Assembly (NCBI RefSeq): GCF_025717555.1
Contig: NZ_JAJIRP010000008.1
Coordinates: 186,001-250,000 of the forward strand
DNA length: 64,000 bases
From: Paucibacter sp. B2R-40
GTDB taxonomy: Bacteria > Pseudomonadota > Gammaproteobacteria > Burkholderiales > Burkholderiaceae_C
Direction of reading: 5' to 3'
The notes under the pieces were generated by a model that was not told the DNA's origin, did no database searches, and worked only from the letters and a program-made list of their open reading frames with translations. The translations under genes and the position numbers were made by a program. Each line of letters opens with the position of its first letter. Position 1 is the stretch's first letter. This document shows positions 18,371 through 28,022 of the stretch, in pieces.

Positions 18371-18427
18371 ATTCCAATACCTTGCCGGGTGGTGCCGCTG
18401 AAGCGGACGGTGGCAAGGTGCTGGAAT
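18371..18427 (+). promoter_or_regulatory. Long hairpin in pnp leader, possible RNase III processing site
   Basis: ATTCCA (18371-18376) pairs with TGGAAT (18422-18427). After one mismatch, TACCTTGCC pairs with GGCAAGGTG (one G-U). Inside, CCGC/GCGG closes a TGAA loop (18395-18406). The hairpin ends about 118 bases before the pnp ATG. In E. coli a leader stem cut by RNase III mediates PNPase autocontrol, and this is the likely counterpart. Confidence 0.6.
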
Positions 18428-18544
18428 GGCATCCCGCCAAACCCAGACTCACTCTCGGTCCTGTTGCGGCGCCGTAAGCCGCTTCATTACAGCCAAGTTG
18501 CTGCCCATGTGGTGTCTGCAATGTCGGCCTAGAGGAGAGACACA

Positions 18545-20674
18545 ATGAGTTTGTTCAATAAAGTCACCAAGACCTTCCAATGGGGTCAGCACACCGTCAC
18601 GATGGAAACCGGCGAAGTAGCTCGCCAGTCCAGCGGTGCCGTGATCGTCAATATCGACGACACCGTGGTTTTGGCCACCGTCGTCGCCAAGACTGATGCC
18701 AAGGCCGGTCAAGATTTCTTCCCGCTGACCGTTGACTATCTCGAGAAGACCTATGCCGCCGGCAAGATCCCCGGCAGCTTCTTCAAGCGTGAAGGCCGCC
18801 CAAGCGAGCTGGAGACGCTGACCAGCCGCCTGATCGATCGCCCGATCCGTCCGTTGTTCCCTGAAGGCTTCTACAACGAAGTGCAAGTGGTCGTCCACGT
18901 GCTGTCTTTGAATCCCGAAGTGCAAGCCGACATCGCTGCGCTGATCGCTTCGAGTGCCGCGCTGGCGATTTCCGGCATCCCGTTCAATGGCCCGATCGGT
19001 GCAGCTCGCGTTGGCTATGTCAATGGCGAATATGTGCTGAATCCAGGCAAGACCGTCTTGGCCAATAGCAAGATGGACCTGGTGGTTGCGGGCACGCAAG
19101 CTGCAGTCTTGATGGTTGAGTCCGAGGCTGATGGCCTGAGCGAAGAAATCATGTTGGGCGCCGTGGTTTTCGGCCATGAGCAAGGCAATATCGCCGTTGC
19201 CGCCATCGACGAGCTGGTGCGCGACGCCGGCAAGCCAAGCTGGAACTGGGTTGCCCCAGCCAAGAACGAGCCGCTGATCGCCAAGGTTGGGGCCCTGGCC
19301 GAAGAGGGTCTGGCTGCTGCTTACCAAATCCGCAATAAGCAGGCGCGTACCCAAGCTTGCCGCACGGTCACCGCCAACGTGCTGGCCGGCCTGAAGGCTG
19401 ACGGCATCGAGTTCGACAAGGTCGAAGTGGAAAGCCTGTTGTTCGAGATCGAAGCCCGCATCGTGCGCGGTCAGATCCTGGCTGGCGAGCCCCGTATCGA
19501 CGGCCGCGACACCCGCACCGTGCGCCCGATCGAGATTCGCAATTCCATCCTGCCGCGCACCCACGGCTCGGCGCTGTTCACCCGTGGTGAAACGCAGGCG
19601 CTGGTGGTGGCGACGCTGGGTACTAACCGTGATGCTCAGCGCATCGACGCGCTGGCCGGTGAGTTCGAAGACACCTTCATGATGCACTACAACATGCCTC
19701 CGTTCGCCACTGGCGAAACCGGTCGCGTCGGTAGCCCGAAGCGTCGTGAAATCGGCCACGGCCGTCTCGCCAAGCGCGCGCTGATCGCCGCCCTGCCGAG
19801 CAAGGAAGACTTCCCTTACTCGATGCGCGTGGTGTCTGAAATCACCGAGTCGAACGGCTCCTCGTCGATGGCTTCGGTCTGCGGCGGCTGCCTGGCTTTG
19901 ATGGACGCCGGCGTGCCAATGAAGGCGCACGTCGCCGGTATCGCCATGGGCTTGATCAAGGACGGCAACCGTTTCGCCGTGCTGACCGACATCCTGGGTG
20001 ACGAAGATCATCTGGGTGACATGGACTTCAAGGTGGCCGGCACGACAGGCGGCATCACCGCGCTGCAGATGGACATCAAGATTCAGGGTATCACCAAGGA
20101 AATCATGCAGGTCGCATTGGCGCAAGCCAAGGAGGCGCGTCTGCACATCCTGGGCAAGATGGTCGAGGCCATGGGTGTGGCCAACACCGAGGTGTCGCAG
20201 TTCGCTCCGCGTCTGTACACGATGAAGATCAATCCGGAAAAGATCCGTGACGTGATCGGCAAGGGCGGCGCGACCATCCGTGCGCTGACCGAAGAAACCG
20301 GCACCACCATCGACATCAACGAAGACGGCACGATCACCATCGCGTCGACCGATGCCGAAAAGGCCGAGTACGCCAAGAAGCGCATTCAGGAGATCACCGC
20401 CGAAGTCGAAATCGGCAAGATCTACGAAGGCCCGATCACCAAGATCCTGGACTTCGGCGCACTCGTCAACTTGCTGCCTGGCAAGGACGGTCTGCTGCAC
20501 ATCAGCCAGATCGCTCACCAGCGCGTCGAGAAGGTGACCGACTTCCTTAAGGAAGGTCAGATCGTCAAGGTCAAGGTCATGGAAACCGACGAGAAGGGCC
20601 GCATCAAGTTGTCGATGAAGGCTTTGATCGACCGTGACGCGGCTCCTGTGCAAGTCGCGAACGACGCCGAATAA
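18545..20674 (+). CDS. pnp: Polyribonucleotide nucleotidyltransferase (PNPase)
   Basis: PNPase degrades RNA 3' to 5' with phosphate and is part of the degradosome in many bacteria. The 709-residue protein has two RNase PH domains (about 1-230 and 310-550), a KH domain with [19 protein letters not shown], and an S1 domain beginning [18 protein letters not shown]. The N-terminal [18 protein letters not shown] is typical of betaproteobacteria. ATG 18545 follows an AGAGGAGA ribosome site. The 250-base leader carries the hairpin described at 18371. Long open frames on the opposite strand here are artefacts of codon bias. Confidence 0.98.
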   Translation: MSLFNKVTKTFQWGQHTVTMETGEVARQSSGAVIVNIDDTVVLATVVAKTDAKAGQDFFPLTVDYLEKTYAAGKIPGSFFKREGRPSELETLTSRLIDRPIRPLFPEGFYNEVQVVVHVLSLNPEVQADIAALIASSAALAISGIPFNGPIGAARVGYVNGEYVLNPGKTVLANSKMDLVVAGTQAAVLMVESEADGLSEEIMLGAVVFGHEQGNIAVAAIDELVRDAGKPSWNWVAPAKNEPLIAKVGALAEEGLAAAYQIRNKQARTQACRTVTANVLAGLKADGIEFDKVEVESLLFEIEARIVRGQILAGEPRIDGRDTRTVRPIEIRNSILPRTHGSALFTRGETQALVVATLGTNRDAQRIDALAGEFEDTFMMHYNMPPFATGETGRVGSPKRREIGHGRLAKRALIAALPSKEDFPYSMRVVSEITESNGSSSMASVCGGCLALMDAGVPMKAHVAGIAMGLIKDGNRFAVLTDILGDEDHLGDMDFKVAGTTGGITALQMDIKIQGITKEIMQVALAQAKEARLHILGKMVEAMGVANTEVSQFAPRLYTMKINPEKIRDVIGKGGATIRALTEETGTTIDINEDGTITIASTDAEKAEYAKKRIQEITAEVEIGKIYEGPITKILDFGALVNLLPGKDGLLHISQIAHQRVEKVTDFLKEGQIVKVKVMETDEKGRIKLSMKALIDRDAAPVQVANDAE

Positions 20675-20702
20675 AGCGTCGGATTGAGCGCCCGCTGCTG
20701 AT

Positions 20703-21692
20703 ATGAAAGCAATCGCCATCGCCCAACCGGGCGGATCCGAAGTTCTGCAATTGGTCGAACGACCTGACCCCGTTGCCGGGGTCGGGGAGTTGCTGATCGC
20801 GGTGGAGGCCTTTGGCATCAACCGTCCCGACGTCTTGCAGCGCAAAGGGGCTTATCCACCGCCGCCCGGGGCCAGCGACTTGCCTGGGCTGGAGGTGGCG
20901 GGGCGAATTGTTGGTGGCGATGCGCTCGAGTTGGCGGCGGCTGGGTTCAAGCTGGGTGATGCCGTTTGCGCCTTGACACCGGGTGGTGGTTATGCGCAGC
21001 TGTGTGTAGCGCCGATAGGACATTGCCTGCCGGTTCCGGCCGGCTGGAGCATGCTCGAAGCTGCCAGTTTGCCCGAGACCTTCTTCACTGTTTGGTCGAA
21101 TGTGTTCATGCGCGCTGCGATGCAGTCCGGCGAAACTCTCTTGGTTCATGGTGGCAGCAGTGGCATTGGCGTGGCTGCAATCCAGTTGGCGAAAGCCATG
21201 GGTTCGCGCGTCTTTGTGACGGTTGGCAATGCCACCAAGGCGACTGCTTGTCTCGAGTTGGGGGCTGATTTGGCCGTCAATTACAAGACGCAAGACTTTG
21301 TTGCTGAAGTCAAGGTTGCGACCGAGGGTGCAGGGGTCAATGTGATTCTGGACATGGTGGCTGGTGCTTACATTGAGCGAGGCATTCAATGCCTGGCCAA
21401 TGATGGGCGCTTGGTCATTATTGCGGTGCAGGGCGGGACAGAGGCGCAGATCGATGCGGGGGCGGTGTTGCGTCGCCGCTTGACGATCAGCGGCTCAACC
21501 TTGAGGCCACGCTCTTCGGCTTTTAAGTCCAGTATCGCTGCGGCTTTGCGCGAGCGAGTCTGGCCTTTGCTTGCTGAGCGCAGCGTGATCAAGCCGGTGA
21601 TCTTTCGCAGTTTTGCTGCGGACCAAGCGGCTCAGGCCCATGCTTTGATGGAGTCCGGCGAGCATGTCGGCAAGATCGTGATGAGCTGGTGA
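20703..21692 (+). CDS. NAD(P)H quinone oxidoreductase, PIG3 family
   Basis: The 329-residue product is a zinc-free medium-chain dehydrogenase/reductase of the quinone oxidoreductase type. The N-terminal GroES-like fold ([19 protein letters not shown], then [17 protein letters not shown]) is typical of the PIG3 branch. The Rossmann segment is [19 protein letters not shown] at about 144-162. A second conserved stretch is [16 protein letters not shown] use is likely but cannot be fixed from sequence. It lies 28 bases after pnp and 14 bases before tpiA and may be read with either. Confidence 0.9.
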   Translation: MKAIAIAQPGGSEVLQLVERPDPVAGVGELLIAVEAFGINRPDVLQRKGAYPPPPGASDLPGLEVAGRIVGGDALELAAAGFKLGDAVCALTPGGGYAQLCVAPIGHCLPVPAGWSMLEAASLPETFFTVWSNVFMRAAMQSGETLLVHGGSSGIGVAAIQLAKAMGSRVFVTVGNATKATACLELGADLAVNYKTQDFVAEVKVATEGAGVNVILDMVAGAYIERGIQCLANDGRLVIIAVQGGTEAQIDAGAVLRRRLTISGSTLRPRSSAFKSSIAAALRERVWPLLAERSVIKPVIFRSFAADQAAQAHALMESGEHVGKIVMSW

Positions 21693-21706
21693 AATTGGAG
21701 TTGACG

Positions 21707-22447
21707 ATGCGCAAAAAACTGGTCGTTGGTAATTGGAAGATGCATGGCAGTCGCGCTGCCAATGCGGCTCTTTTGAGCGCGCTCAAAGAGGCGGGCCCAT
21801 GGAGTGCTGATGTGGCGGTTTGCGTGCCTTTCCCGTATCTGGCGGAAACGGCTTTGGCGCTCACAGGTCAGGCAATTTTGTTAGGAGCGCAAGACTGCTC
21901 GGCTCACGAGCAGGGCGCTTACACCGGCGAGGTTTCCTCGTTGATGTTGTCTGATTTGGGTTGTCGTTATGTGATCGTCGGTCATTCGGAGCGCAGGGCG
22001 TTCCATCATGAGGGCGATCAATTGGTGGCGGACAAGGCCAAGGCAGCACTGGCGCATGGCGTGACGCCGATTGTTTGCGTCGGTGAGACTTTGGCTGAGC
22101 GTGAAGCAGGGCAGACCGAGTTGGTGGTCAAGCGCCAGCTCGCCGCGGTGATTCACACCTTGACGCATTGCATCGGTGAAATCGTCTTGGCCTACGAGCC
22201 GGTTTGGGCGATTGGCACTGGGCTAACAGCCAGCCCGGAGCAGGCGCAGGCAGTGCATGCGGTGTTGCGCACGCAGTTGAATGCGGCGACGCAAAAGTCT
22301 GCCAGCATGCGCATTCTTTATGGCGGTAGTGTCAAGCCAGAAAACGCCGTGCAGTTGTTCGCTCAGCCAGATATTGATGGCGGCTTGATTGGTGGCGCGG
22401 CCTTGAAGGCAGCTGACTTTGCTGCAATTTGTCGCGCCGCGATGTAA
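21707..22447 (+). CDS. tpiA: Triose-phosphate isomerase
   Basis: TpiA interconverts glyceraldehyde 3-phosphate and dihydroxyacetone phosphate. The 246-residue protein carries N9 and K11 (GNWKMHG), the electrophile H93 (VGHSERR), the base E164 ([11 protein letters not shown]) and the phosphate loop [14 protein letters not shown] 21707 is preferred over 21689 because TTGGAG precedes it and it starts the first beta strand. secG follows after 62 bases, which contain a small hairpin TGGCC-CTAA-GGCCA at 22465-22478. Confidence 0.97.
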   Translation: MRKKLVVGNWKMHGSRAANAALLSALKEAGPWSADVAVCVPFPYLAETALALTGQAILLGAQDCSAHEQGAYTGEVSSLMLSDLGCRYVIVGHSERRAFHHEGDQLVADKAKAALAHGVTPIVCVGETLAEREAGQTELVVKRQLAAVIHTLTHCIGEIVLAYEPVWAIGTGLTASPEQAQAVHAVLRTQLNAATQKSASMRILYGGSVKPENAVQLFAQPDIDGGLIGGAALKAADFAAICRAAM

Positions 22448-22509
22448 TTTTTTCCCCACAAGTTTGGCCCTAAGGCCAGGCATGTTGAAGAACCTTTGGA
22501 GTGTTAGAA

Positions 22510-22884
22510 ATGCAATTTTGGATGAATTTGGTACTCGTGTTTCAACTGTTGAGCGCCTTGGCAATGATTGGCTTGGTCTTGGTCCAGCATGGCAAGGGCG
22601 CCGACATGGGCGCGTCCTTCGGAAGTGGTGCTTCGGGTAGTTTGTTCGGTGCCACTGGCAGCTCGAATTTTCTGTCGCGCAGCACGGCGGTGTGCGCGAC
22701 GGTCTTCTTTGTCTCTACCTTGGCGATGGCTTATTTGGCCAATCACCGTTCGGGCAGCGGCAGCAAGGACACCATTCTTGACAAGGCAACGCCGGCTGTC
22801 ATTGCAGCTTCGGGTGCGGCTGCCATCCCTGGTGCTGCGGTCGCGCCAGTTGCTACAGCTGCTTCGGAAGCGGCGCCAAAGTAA
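22510..22884 (+). CDS. secG: Protein translocase subunit SecG
   Basis: SecG is the small accessory subunit of the SecYEG channel. The 124-residue protein has two membrane helices, about residues 5-22 and 55-75. Between them is the family loop VLVQHGKGADMGASFGSGAS. An Ala/Pro-rich C-terminal tail of about 40 residues follows, as in many betaproteobacteria. ATG 22510 has GGAG upstream; a GTG nine bases earlier is possible. The order tpiA-secG-tRNA-Leu-nuoA is typical of this bacterial group. Confidence 0.95.
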   Translation: MQFWMNLVLVFQLLSALAMIGLVLVQHGKGADMGASFGSGASGSLFGATGSSNFLSRSTAVCATVFFVSTLAMAYLANHRSGSGSKDTILDKATPAVIAASGAAAIPGAAVAPVATAASEAAPK

Positions 22885-22925
22885 TTGGAGTGGCCTCGAT
22901 CAAAATTAGATAATTTCTCACCAGC

Positions 22926-22955
22926 TTGGCTGGAGCGATAAATTTTCAGTATAGA
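22926..22955 (+). promoter_or_regulatory. Promoter before tRNA-Leu
   Basis: TTGGCT (22926-22931) and TATAGA (22950-22955) are spaced by 18 bases and lie about 65 bases before the tRNA. The same transcript could read on into nuoA. Confidence 0.5.
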
Positions 22956-23020
22956 ATTCGAGGCTGACTAGATGGCAACTCCTCTTGCTGTCAACAAATA
23001 GTCAAGGAATCAAAGTAATA

Positions 23021-23105
23021 GCCGTCGTGGTGAAATTGGTAGACACGCTATCTTGAGGGGGTAGTGGCGAAAGCTGTGCGAGTTCGAGTCTCGCCGACGG
23101 CACCA
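23021..23105 (+). tRNA. tRNA-Leu(GAG)
   Basis: The 85-base gene has a full cloverleaf with a long variable arm. The acceptor stem pairs GCCGTCG (23021-23027) with CGACGGC (23095-23101), followed by discriminator A and an encoded CCA. The anticodon stem CTATC/GGTAG encloses the loop TTGAGGG, giving anticodon GAG for CUC/CUU leucine codons. The T arm reads GAGTTCGAGTCTC. Confidence 0.96.
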
Positions 23106-23170
23106 AATCATCGGTTAGTATCTCGGGGTTGGAGCCCGTGAGGTATTTGCCCTTGAGCATCATCACCAGC

Positions 23171-23193
23171 AATGTCCAGGGTTGACGGACATT
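23171..23193. promoter_or_regulatory. Perfect 7-bp inverted repeat before nuoA
   Basis: AATGTCC and GGACATT flank a 9-base centre that contains TTGAC. The element lies about 136 bases before nuoA, in a 223-base gap after the tRNA that holds no gene. A second pair, CGGGCG/CGCCCG (23211-23216 with 23246-23251), followed by a T-run, may act as a weak terminator or attenuator. Confidence 0.4.
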
Positions 23194-23328
23194 GAGTTGA
23201 AAGTGCAAAGCGGGCGTATTCGAGGGTGAGGAATCGCCAGCGTAGCGCCCGTTGTTTTTTCTTTCGAATTACTTCTGAAACATGGCCGGGGCCTGGAGGC
23301 GGACGGCAGTTTTTAAAGAGCGTCACCC

Positions 23329-23688
23329 ATGAACTTGGATCAGTACCTACCCGTCATCCTCTTCATCCTGGTCGGCGCCGGCGTCGGCGTGGCGCCCCAA
23401 GTGCTCGGCTTTCTGCTGGGCCCCAATCGGCCTGATGCGGCCAAAAACTCCCCCTACGAATGTGGCTTCGAGGCCTTTGAAGATGCGCGCATGAAATTTG
23501 ATGTGCGCTATTACCTCGTGGCAATTTTGTTTATTTTGTTTGACCTGGAAATTGCTTTTCTTTTTCCTTGGGCGGTAGCCCTCCGGGAGATTGGACCTAC
23601 GGGTTTCTGGGCGATGATTAGTTTCCTGAGCATTCTGGTCGTGGGCTTTGCCTACGAATGGATCAAGGGTGCTTTGGACTGGGAATGA
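23329..23688 (+). CDS. nuoA: NADH-quinone oxidoreductase subunit A
   Basis: NuoA is a small membrane subunit of complex I near the quinone chamber. The 119-residue protein has three membrane helices and the conserved [30 protein letters not shown] region, split here as [16 protein letters not shown] (about residues 43-58) and [15 protein letters not shown]. The cysteine in YECG is the one exposed in the mitochondrial counterpart ND3. It opens a complete 14-gene nuo operon, all on the plus strand. Confidence 0.97.
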   Translation: MNLDQYLPVILFILVGAGVGVAPQVLGFLLGPNRPDAAKNSPYECGFEAFEDARMKFDVRYYLVAILFILFDLEIAFLFPWAVALREIGPTGFWAMISFLSILVVGFAYEWIKGALDWE

Positions 23689-23758
23689 TTGTTAGCCCCT
23701 CGTCCAGCGGAATACGCTTGTCGGCTCCAGCAGGGGCCTGAACGAAAGAAAGCTTGCA

Positions 23759-24235
23759 ATGGGTATCGAAGGCGTATTGAAAGAAGGCTTTGTCACCACC
23801 TCGGTGGACAAACTGATCAACTGGTCTAAGACCGGTTCATTGTGGCCAATGACCTTCGGGCTGGCCTGTTGTGCGGTCGAGATGATGCATGCGGGCGCTG
23901 CCCGTTATGACATTGATCGCTTCGGGATGCTGTTTCGGCCCAGCCCGCGGCAATCCGATCTGATGATCGTCGCCGGTACGCTGTGCAACAAGATGGCGCC
24001 CGCCCTGCGCAAGGTCTACGACCAGATGGCCGAGCCTCGCTGGGTATTGTCGATGGGGTCATGCGCCAATGGCGGTGGTTACTACCATTACAGCTACTCG
24101 GTCGTGCGCGGCTGTGACCGCATTGTCCCGGTTGACGTCTATGTGCCCGGCTGCCCGCCGACGGCCGAGGCGCTGCTCTACGGCATCCTGCAGTTGCAGG
24201 CCAAGATTCGCCGCGAAAACACCATCGCGCGCTGA
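23759..24235 (+). CDS. nuoB: NADH-quinone oxidoreductase subunit B
   Basis: NuoB carries cluster N2, the last Fe-S centre before quinone. The 158-residue protein has the tandem cysteines in [12 protein letters not shown] (about residues 37-48) plus the cysteines in MGSCANGGG and [14 protein letters not shown], the four ligands of N2. The ATG at 23759 starts [11 protein letters not shown]. It lies 70 bases after nuoA, the largest gap early in the operon. Confidence 0.97.
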   Translation: MGIEGVLKEGFVTTSVDKLINWSKTGSLWPMTFGLACCAVEMMHAGAARYDIDRFGMLFRPSPRQSDLMIVAGTLCNKMAPALRKVYDQMAEPRWVLSMGSCANGGGYYHYSYSVVRGCDRIVPVDVYVPGCPPTAEALLYGILQLQAKIRRENTIAR

Positions 24236-24252
24236 ACGGAAATCTTGCACAG

Positions 24253-24846
24253 ATGATCAAACTTGACACCCTGCAAGCAGCGCTAGAGGCTGCCCTAGGC
24301 GAAAAAATCCTACAACTGAAGACCGAATTTGGTGAAGTCACCCTGACGGTCGCTCCAGCGGAGTATCTGAGCGTCGCGACCGCCTTGCGCGATCGCCCGG
24401 AGCTGGCGTTCGAGCAGTTGATTGACCTCTGCGGCCTTGACTACAGCAGCTACAAAGATGGCGACTACACCGGCAAGCGCTTTGCCGTGTCCAGTCATCT
24501 GCTGTCGGTCAGCAAGAACTGGCGCTTGCGCCTGAAGGTGTTCTGCGCCGAGGACGATTTCCCGCGCGTTGATGCCCTGACGCCGATCTGGAATTCGGCC
24601 AACTGGTTCGAGCGCGAAGCCTTTGATCTGTTCGGCATCATTTTTGAAGGCCATGACGACCTGCGTCGCATCCTGACCGACTACGGCTTTATCGGTCATC
24701 CGATGCGCAAGGACTTCCCCACCATGGGCAATGTCGAGATGCGCTATGACGCTGAGCAAAAGCGCGTGGTCTACCAGCCGGTGACGATTGAGCCGCGTGA
24801 AATCACGCCGCGCATCATCCGCGAAAACAATTACGGCGGAATTTGA
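24253..24846 (+). CDS. nuoC: NADH-quinone oxidoreductase subunit C
   Basis: NuoC is a 30-kDa-type subunit of the peripheral arm with no cofactor. The 197-residue protein has the family signature [20 protein letters not shown] (about 117-136) and HPMRKDFP. NuoC and NuoD are separate here; they are fused in E. coli. The gene lies 17 bases after nuoB and two bases before nuoD. Confidence 0.96.
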   Translation: MIKLDTLQAALEAALGEKILQLKTEFGEVTLTVAPAEYLSVATALRDRPELAFEQLIDLCGLDYSSYKDGDYTGKRFAVSSHLLSVSKNWRLRLKVFCAEDDFPRVDALTPIWNSANWFEREAFDLFGIIFEGHDDLRRILTDYGFIGHPMRKDFPTMGNVEMRYDAEQKRVVYQPVTIEPREITPRIIRENNYGGI

Positions 24847-24848
24847 AG

Positions 24849-26102
24849 ATGGCCGACATCAAAAATTACACCCTGAACTTCGGGCCTCAGCATCCGGCCG
24901 CTCACGGCGTGCTGCGTTTGGTCCTGGAGTTGGACGGCGAAGTCATCCAGCGCGCCGATCCGCACATCGGCTTGCTGCACCGCGCCACCGAAAAGCTGGC
25001 CGAGAGCAAGACCTATATCCAGTCACTGCCCTATATGGACCGGCTCGACTATGTGTCGATGATGGCCAATGAGCAGGCTTACTGCTTGGCGATCGAAAAG
25101 ATGCTGGGCGTGGCCGTGCCTGAGCGCGCGCAATACATCCGCGTGATGTTCGCCGAGATCACCCGGCTCTTGAACCACCTGATGTGGCTGGGCGCGCACG
25201 GCCTCGATTGCGGCGCGATGAATGTGCTCATCTACGCCTTCCGCGAGCGTGAAGACCTGTTCGATATGTACGAGGCGGTGTCGGGCGCGCGCATGCACGC
25301 GGCTTACTTCCGCCCGGGCGGCGTCTACCGTGATCTGCCGGACAGCATGCCGCAGTACCGCGTCTCCAAGATCAAGAATGCCAAGACCCTGGCCAAGATG
25401 AATGAGAACCGCAGCGGCACGCTGCTGGACTTCATCGAGGACTTCTGCAATCGCTTCCCCGGCAATGTCGACGACTACGAAACGCTGTTGACCGACAACC
25501 GCATCTGGAAGCAGCGCACCGTCGGCATCGGCGTGGTCACGCCTGAGCGTGCCCTGAACATGGGCTTCACCGGCCCGATGCTGCGCGGCTGCGGCATCCC
25601 CTGGGATTTGCGCAAGACCCAACCTTACGATGCCTATGCCAAGGTCGACTTCGATGTGCCGGTCGGCACCGAAGGTGACACCTACGACCGCTATGTGGTA
25701 CGCGTTGAAGAGATGCGCCAGAGCAATCGCATCATCCAGCAATGCGTGGCTTGGCTGCGCGCCAACCCCGGCCCGGTGATCACCGACAACCACAAGATCG
25801 CACCGCCTTCTCGTGTCGACATGAAGTCGAATATGGAGGAGTTGATCCATCATTTCAAACTCTTCACCGAGGGCTTCCAAGTGCCCGAGGGTGAGGCCTA
25901 TGCGGCGGTGGAGCACCCCAAGGGTGAGTTCGGTATCTATATCGTCAGCGACGGCGCCAACAAGCCCTATCGCCTGAAGATTCGTGCGCCCGGTTTTTCG
26001 CATCTGGCTGCGCTGGATGAAATGGCTCGGGGCCATATGTTGGCCGACGCGGTGGCCATCATTGGCACGATGGACATCGTGTTTGGTGAGATCGACCGAT
26101 GA
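24849..26102 (+). CDS. nuoD: NADH-quinone oxidoreductase subunit D
   Basis: NuoD (49-kDa type) forms the quinone-binding site with NuoB. The 417-residue protein shows [21 protein letters not shown] near the start (shown here in two parts: [10 protein letters not shown] and [11 protein letters not shown]), [14 protein letters not shown], and the C-terminal [12 protein letters not shown] 24849 is chosen over a TTG at 24843 because it starts [12 protein letters not shown]. The stop overlaps the nuoE start as ATGA. Confidence 0.97.
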   Translation: MADIKNYTLNFGPQHPAAHGVLRLVLELDGEVIQRADPHIGLLHRATEKLAESKTYIQSLPYMDRLDYVSMMANEQAYCLAIEKMLGVAVPERAQYIRVMFAEITRLLNHLMWLGAHGLDCGAMNVLIYAFREREDLFDMYEAVSGARMHAAYFRPGGVYRDLPDSMPQYRVSKIKNAKTLAKMNENRSGTLLDFIEDFCNRFPGNVDDYETLLTDNRIWKQRTVGIGVVTPERALNMGFTGPMLRGCGIPWDLRKTQPYDAYAKVDFDVPVGTEGDTYDRYVVRVEEMRQSNRIIQQCVAWLRANPGPVITDNHKIAPPSRVDMKSNMEELIHHFKLFTEGFQVPEGEAYAAVEHPKGEFGIYIVSDGANKPYRLKIRAPGFSHLAALDEMARGHMLADAVAIIGTMDIVFGEIDR

Positions 26103-26635
26103 GTAATTCGATGAGCACTGAAGAATACATTTTGAGCGACGCCACGGCGGCCCGCTTTGCCCGTGAAGTGGCCAAGTATCCGGTGGACCAAAAGGTTTCT
26201 GCCGTGATGGCCTGCCTGTCCATCGTGCAAGACGAAATCGGCTTTGTATCGCGCGCCAGTGAGGACGCCATCGCCGCCTATTTGGCCATGCCGCCGATCG
26301 CCGTTTACGAAGTGACGACCTTCTACAACATGTACAACCAGCGCAAGTTGGGTCAGTTCAAGTTGAACGTCTGTACCAACTTGCCTTGCCAGTTGCGCGA
26401 CGGCCAAAAAGCCCTGAACCACCTGTGCGAAAAGCTGGGCGTGGATGAGGGCGGCACCACCGCTGATGGCTTGTTCACGGTCCAGAAAAGCGAATGCCTG
26501 GGCGCTTGCGCCGACTCGCCGGTGATGCTGGTGAATGATCGCCAGATGTGCAGTTTCATGAGCAACGCTCGGCTTGACGAGCTGGTCGACGTGCTCAAGG
26601 CGCACGCCGCCGCACAGTCGGCTGTAAAGAACTGA
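26099..26635 (+). CDS. nuoE: NADH-quinone oxidoreductase subunit E
   Basis: NuoE carries the [2Fe-2S] cluster N1a in the NADH-oxidising module. The 178-residue thioredoxin-fold protein has the first two ligands in [11 protein letters not shown] and the last two in [13 protein letters not shown]. The N-terminal helical part includes [13 protein letters not shown]. The start ATG overlaps the nuoD stop; a second ATG 12 bases later is possible. Confidence 0.96.
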   Translation: MSNSMSTEEYILSDATAARFAREVAKYPVDQKVSAVMACLSIVQDEIGFVSRASEDAIAAYLAMPPIAVYEVTTFYNMYNQRKLGQFKLNVCTNLPCQLRDGQKALNHLCEKLGVDEGGTTADGLFTVQKSECLGACADSPVMLVNDRQMCSFMSNARLDELVDVLKAHAAAQSAVKN

Positions 26636-26651
26636 GGAAGAGGAAAGAAGC

Positions 26652-28004
26652 ATGCTGGACCTCTCCAAGTTTCAAAGTCAGGGTACTGAGACCTGTTTCC
26701 ATGATCGCCATCTGGGCGCGCAAATCTATGGCGGCCTGAATGGCAAGAATTGGAGCCTGCAGGACTACGTTGCACGTGGCGGTTATGCCGCGCTGCGCAA
26801 GATCCTCAAAGGCGAGGGCGCGCCCGAAGGCACGCCGCTGACGCAAGACCAGGTGATTGCCGAGGTCAAGGCTTCGGGCCTGCGTGGCCGCGGCGGCGCG
26901 GGCTTCCCGACCGGTCTGAAGTGGAGCTTCATGCCGCGCCAGTTTCCAGGCGCCAAGTACCTCGTTTGCAATTCCGACGAGGGAGAGCCCGGTACCTGCA
27001 AAGACCGCGACATCTTGATGTTCAACCCGCACATCGTCATCGAAGGCATGGCGATTGCCGCCTTCGCGATGGGCATCAAGACTGGCTACAACTACATCCA
27101 CGGCGAAATCTTCGAGGTCTATGAGCGCTTCGAAGCCGCGCTTGAAGAAGCGCGCGCAGCCGGCTTCCTGGGTGACAACATCCTGGGTTCGGACTTCAGC
27201 TTCCAGTTGCATGCTTTCCACGGTTTTGGCGCCTATATCTGCGGCGAAGAAACCGCTTTGCTCGAGTCGCTCGAAGGCAAGAAGGGCCAGCCCCGCTTCA
27301 AGCCGCCGTTCCCAGCCAGCTTTGGTTTGTACGGCCGGCCGACCACGATCAACAACACCGAGACCTTCGCCGCGGTGCCTTGGATCATCCGCAACGGTGG
27401 CCAGCCTTACCTCGAGATTGGCAAGCCCAATAACGGCGGCACCAAGATTTTCTCGGTCTCCGGCGATGTGGAAAAGCCCGGCAATTACGAGATTCCGCTC
27501 GGTACCCCGTTCGCCAAGCTCTTGGAGCTGGCCGGTGGCGTGCGCAAAGGTCGCAAGCTCAAAGCCGTGATCCCAGGCGGATCGTCCTCGCCGGTGTTGA
27601 CCGCCGACGTGATGATGGAATGCACGATGGACTATGACTCCATCGCCAAGGCCGGCTCAATGTTGGGCTCGGGCGCCGTCATCGTGATGGACGACTCACG
27701 CTGCATGGTGCGTAGCCTCTTGCGCCTGTCCTACTTCTATGCCCATGAATCCTGCGGTCAATGCACGCCTTGCCGCGAAGGCACGGGCTGGATGCACCGC
27801 GTGGTCGAGCGCATCGCCAATGGGCAGGGCAAGCCTGACGACATCGACCTCTTGAACTCGGTCGCCGACAATATTCAGGGACGCACGATTTGCGCCTTGG
27901 GCGACGCGGCGGCAATGCCGGTGCGCGCGATGATCAAGAATTTCAAAAACGAGTTCGTTCATCTGATCGAACACAAAACGGCTCTGGTGCCGGCCTCTTT
28001 CTGA
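26652..28004 (+). CDS. nuoF: NADH-quinone oxidoreductase subunit F
   Basis: NuoF binds NADH, FMN and cluster N3 and starts electron entry. The 450-residue protein has the NADH site [17 protein letters not shown], the FMN-binding region [16 protein letters not shown], and the N3 ligands in [16 protein letters not shown] with a further cysteine in [20 protein letters not shown] ribosome site precedes ATG 26652. Confidence 0.97.
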   Translation: MLDLSKFQSQGTETCFHDRHLGAQIYGGLNGKNWSLQDYVARGGYAALRKILKGEGAPEGTPLTQDQVIAEVKASGLRGRGGAGFPTGLKWSFMPRQFPGAKYLVCNSDEGEPGTCKDRDILMFNPHIVIEGMAIAAFAMGIKTGYNYIHGEIFEVYERFEAALEEARAAGFLGDNILGSDFSFQLHAFHGFGAYICGEETALLESLEGKKGQPRFKPPFPASFGLYGRPTTINNTETFAAVPWIIRNGGQPYLEIGKPNNGGTKIFSVSGDVEKPGNYEIPLGTPFAKLLELAGGVRKGRKLKAVIPGGSSSPVLTADVMMECTMDYDSIAKAGSMLGSGAVIVMDDSRCMVRSLLRLSYFYAHESCGQCTPCREGTGWMHRVVERIANGQGKPDDIDLLNSVADNIQGRTICALGDAAAMPVRAMIKNFKNEFVHLIEHKTALVPASF

Positions 28005-28022
28005 GGCAGGACAGGACAGAAC

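Noticed and set aside
18449-20845. 798-codon open frame antisense to pnp
   Set aside because: It mirrors pnp codon positions, has a His/Asp/Arg-rich composition with no known domain and has no ribosome site. The same holds for other long antisense frames such as 27696-29567, 25023-26036, 11407-12516, 14788-15912 and 56225-58258.
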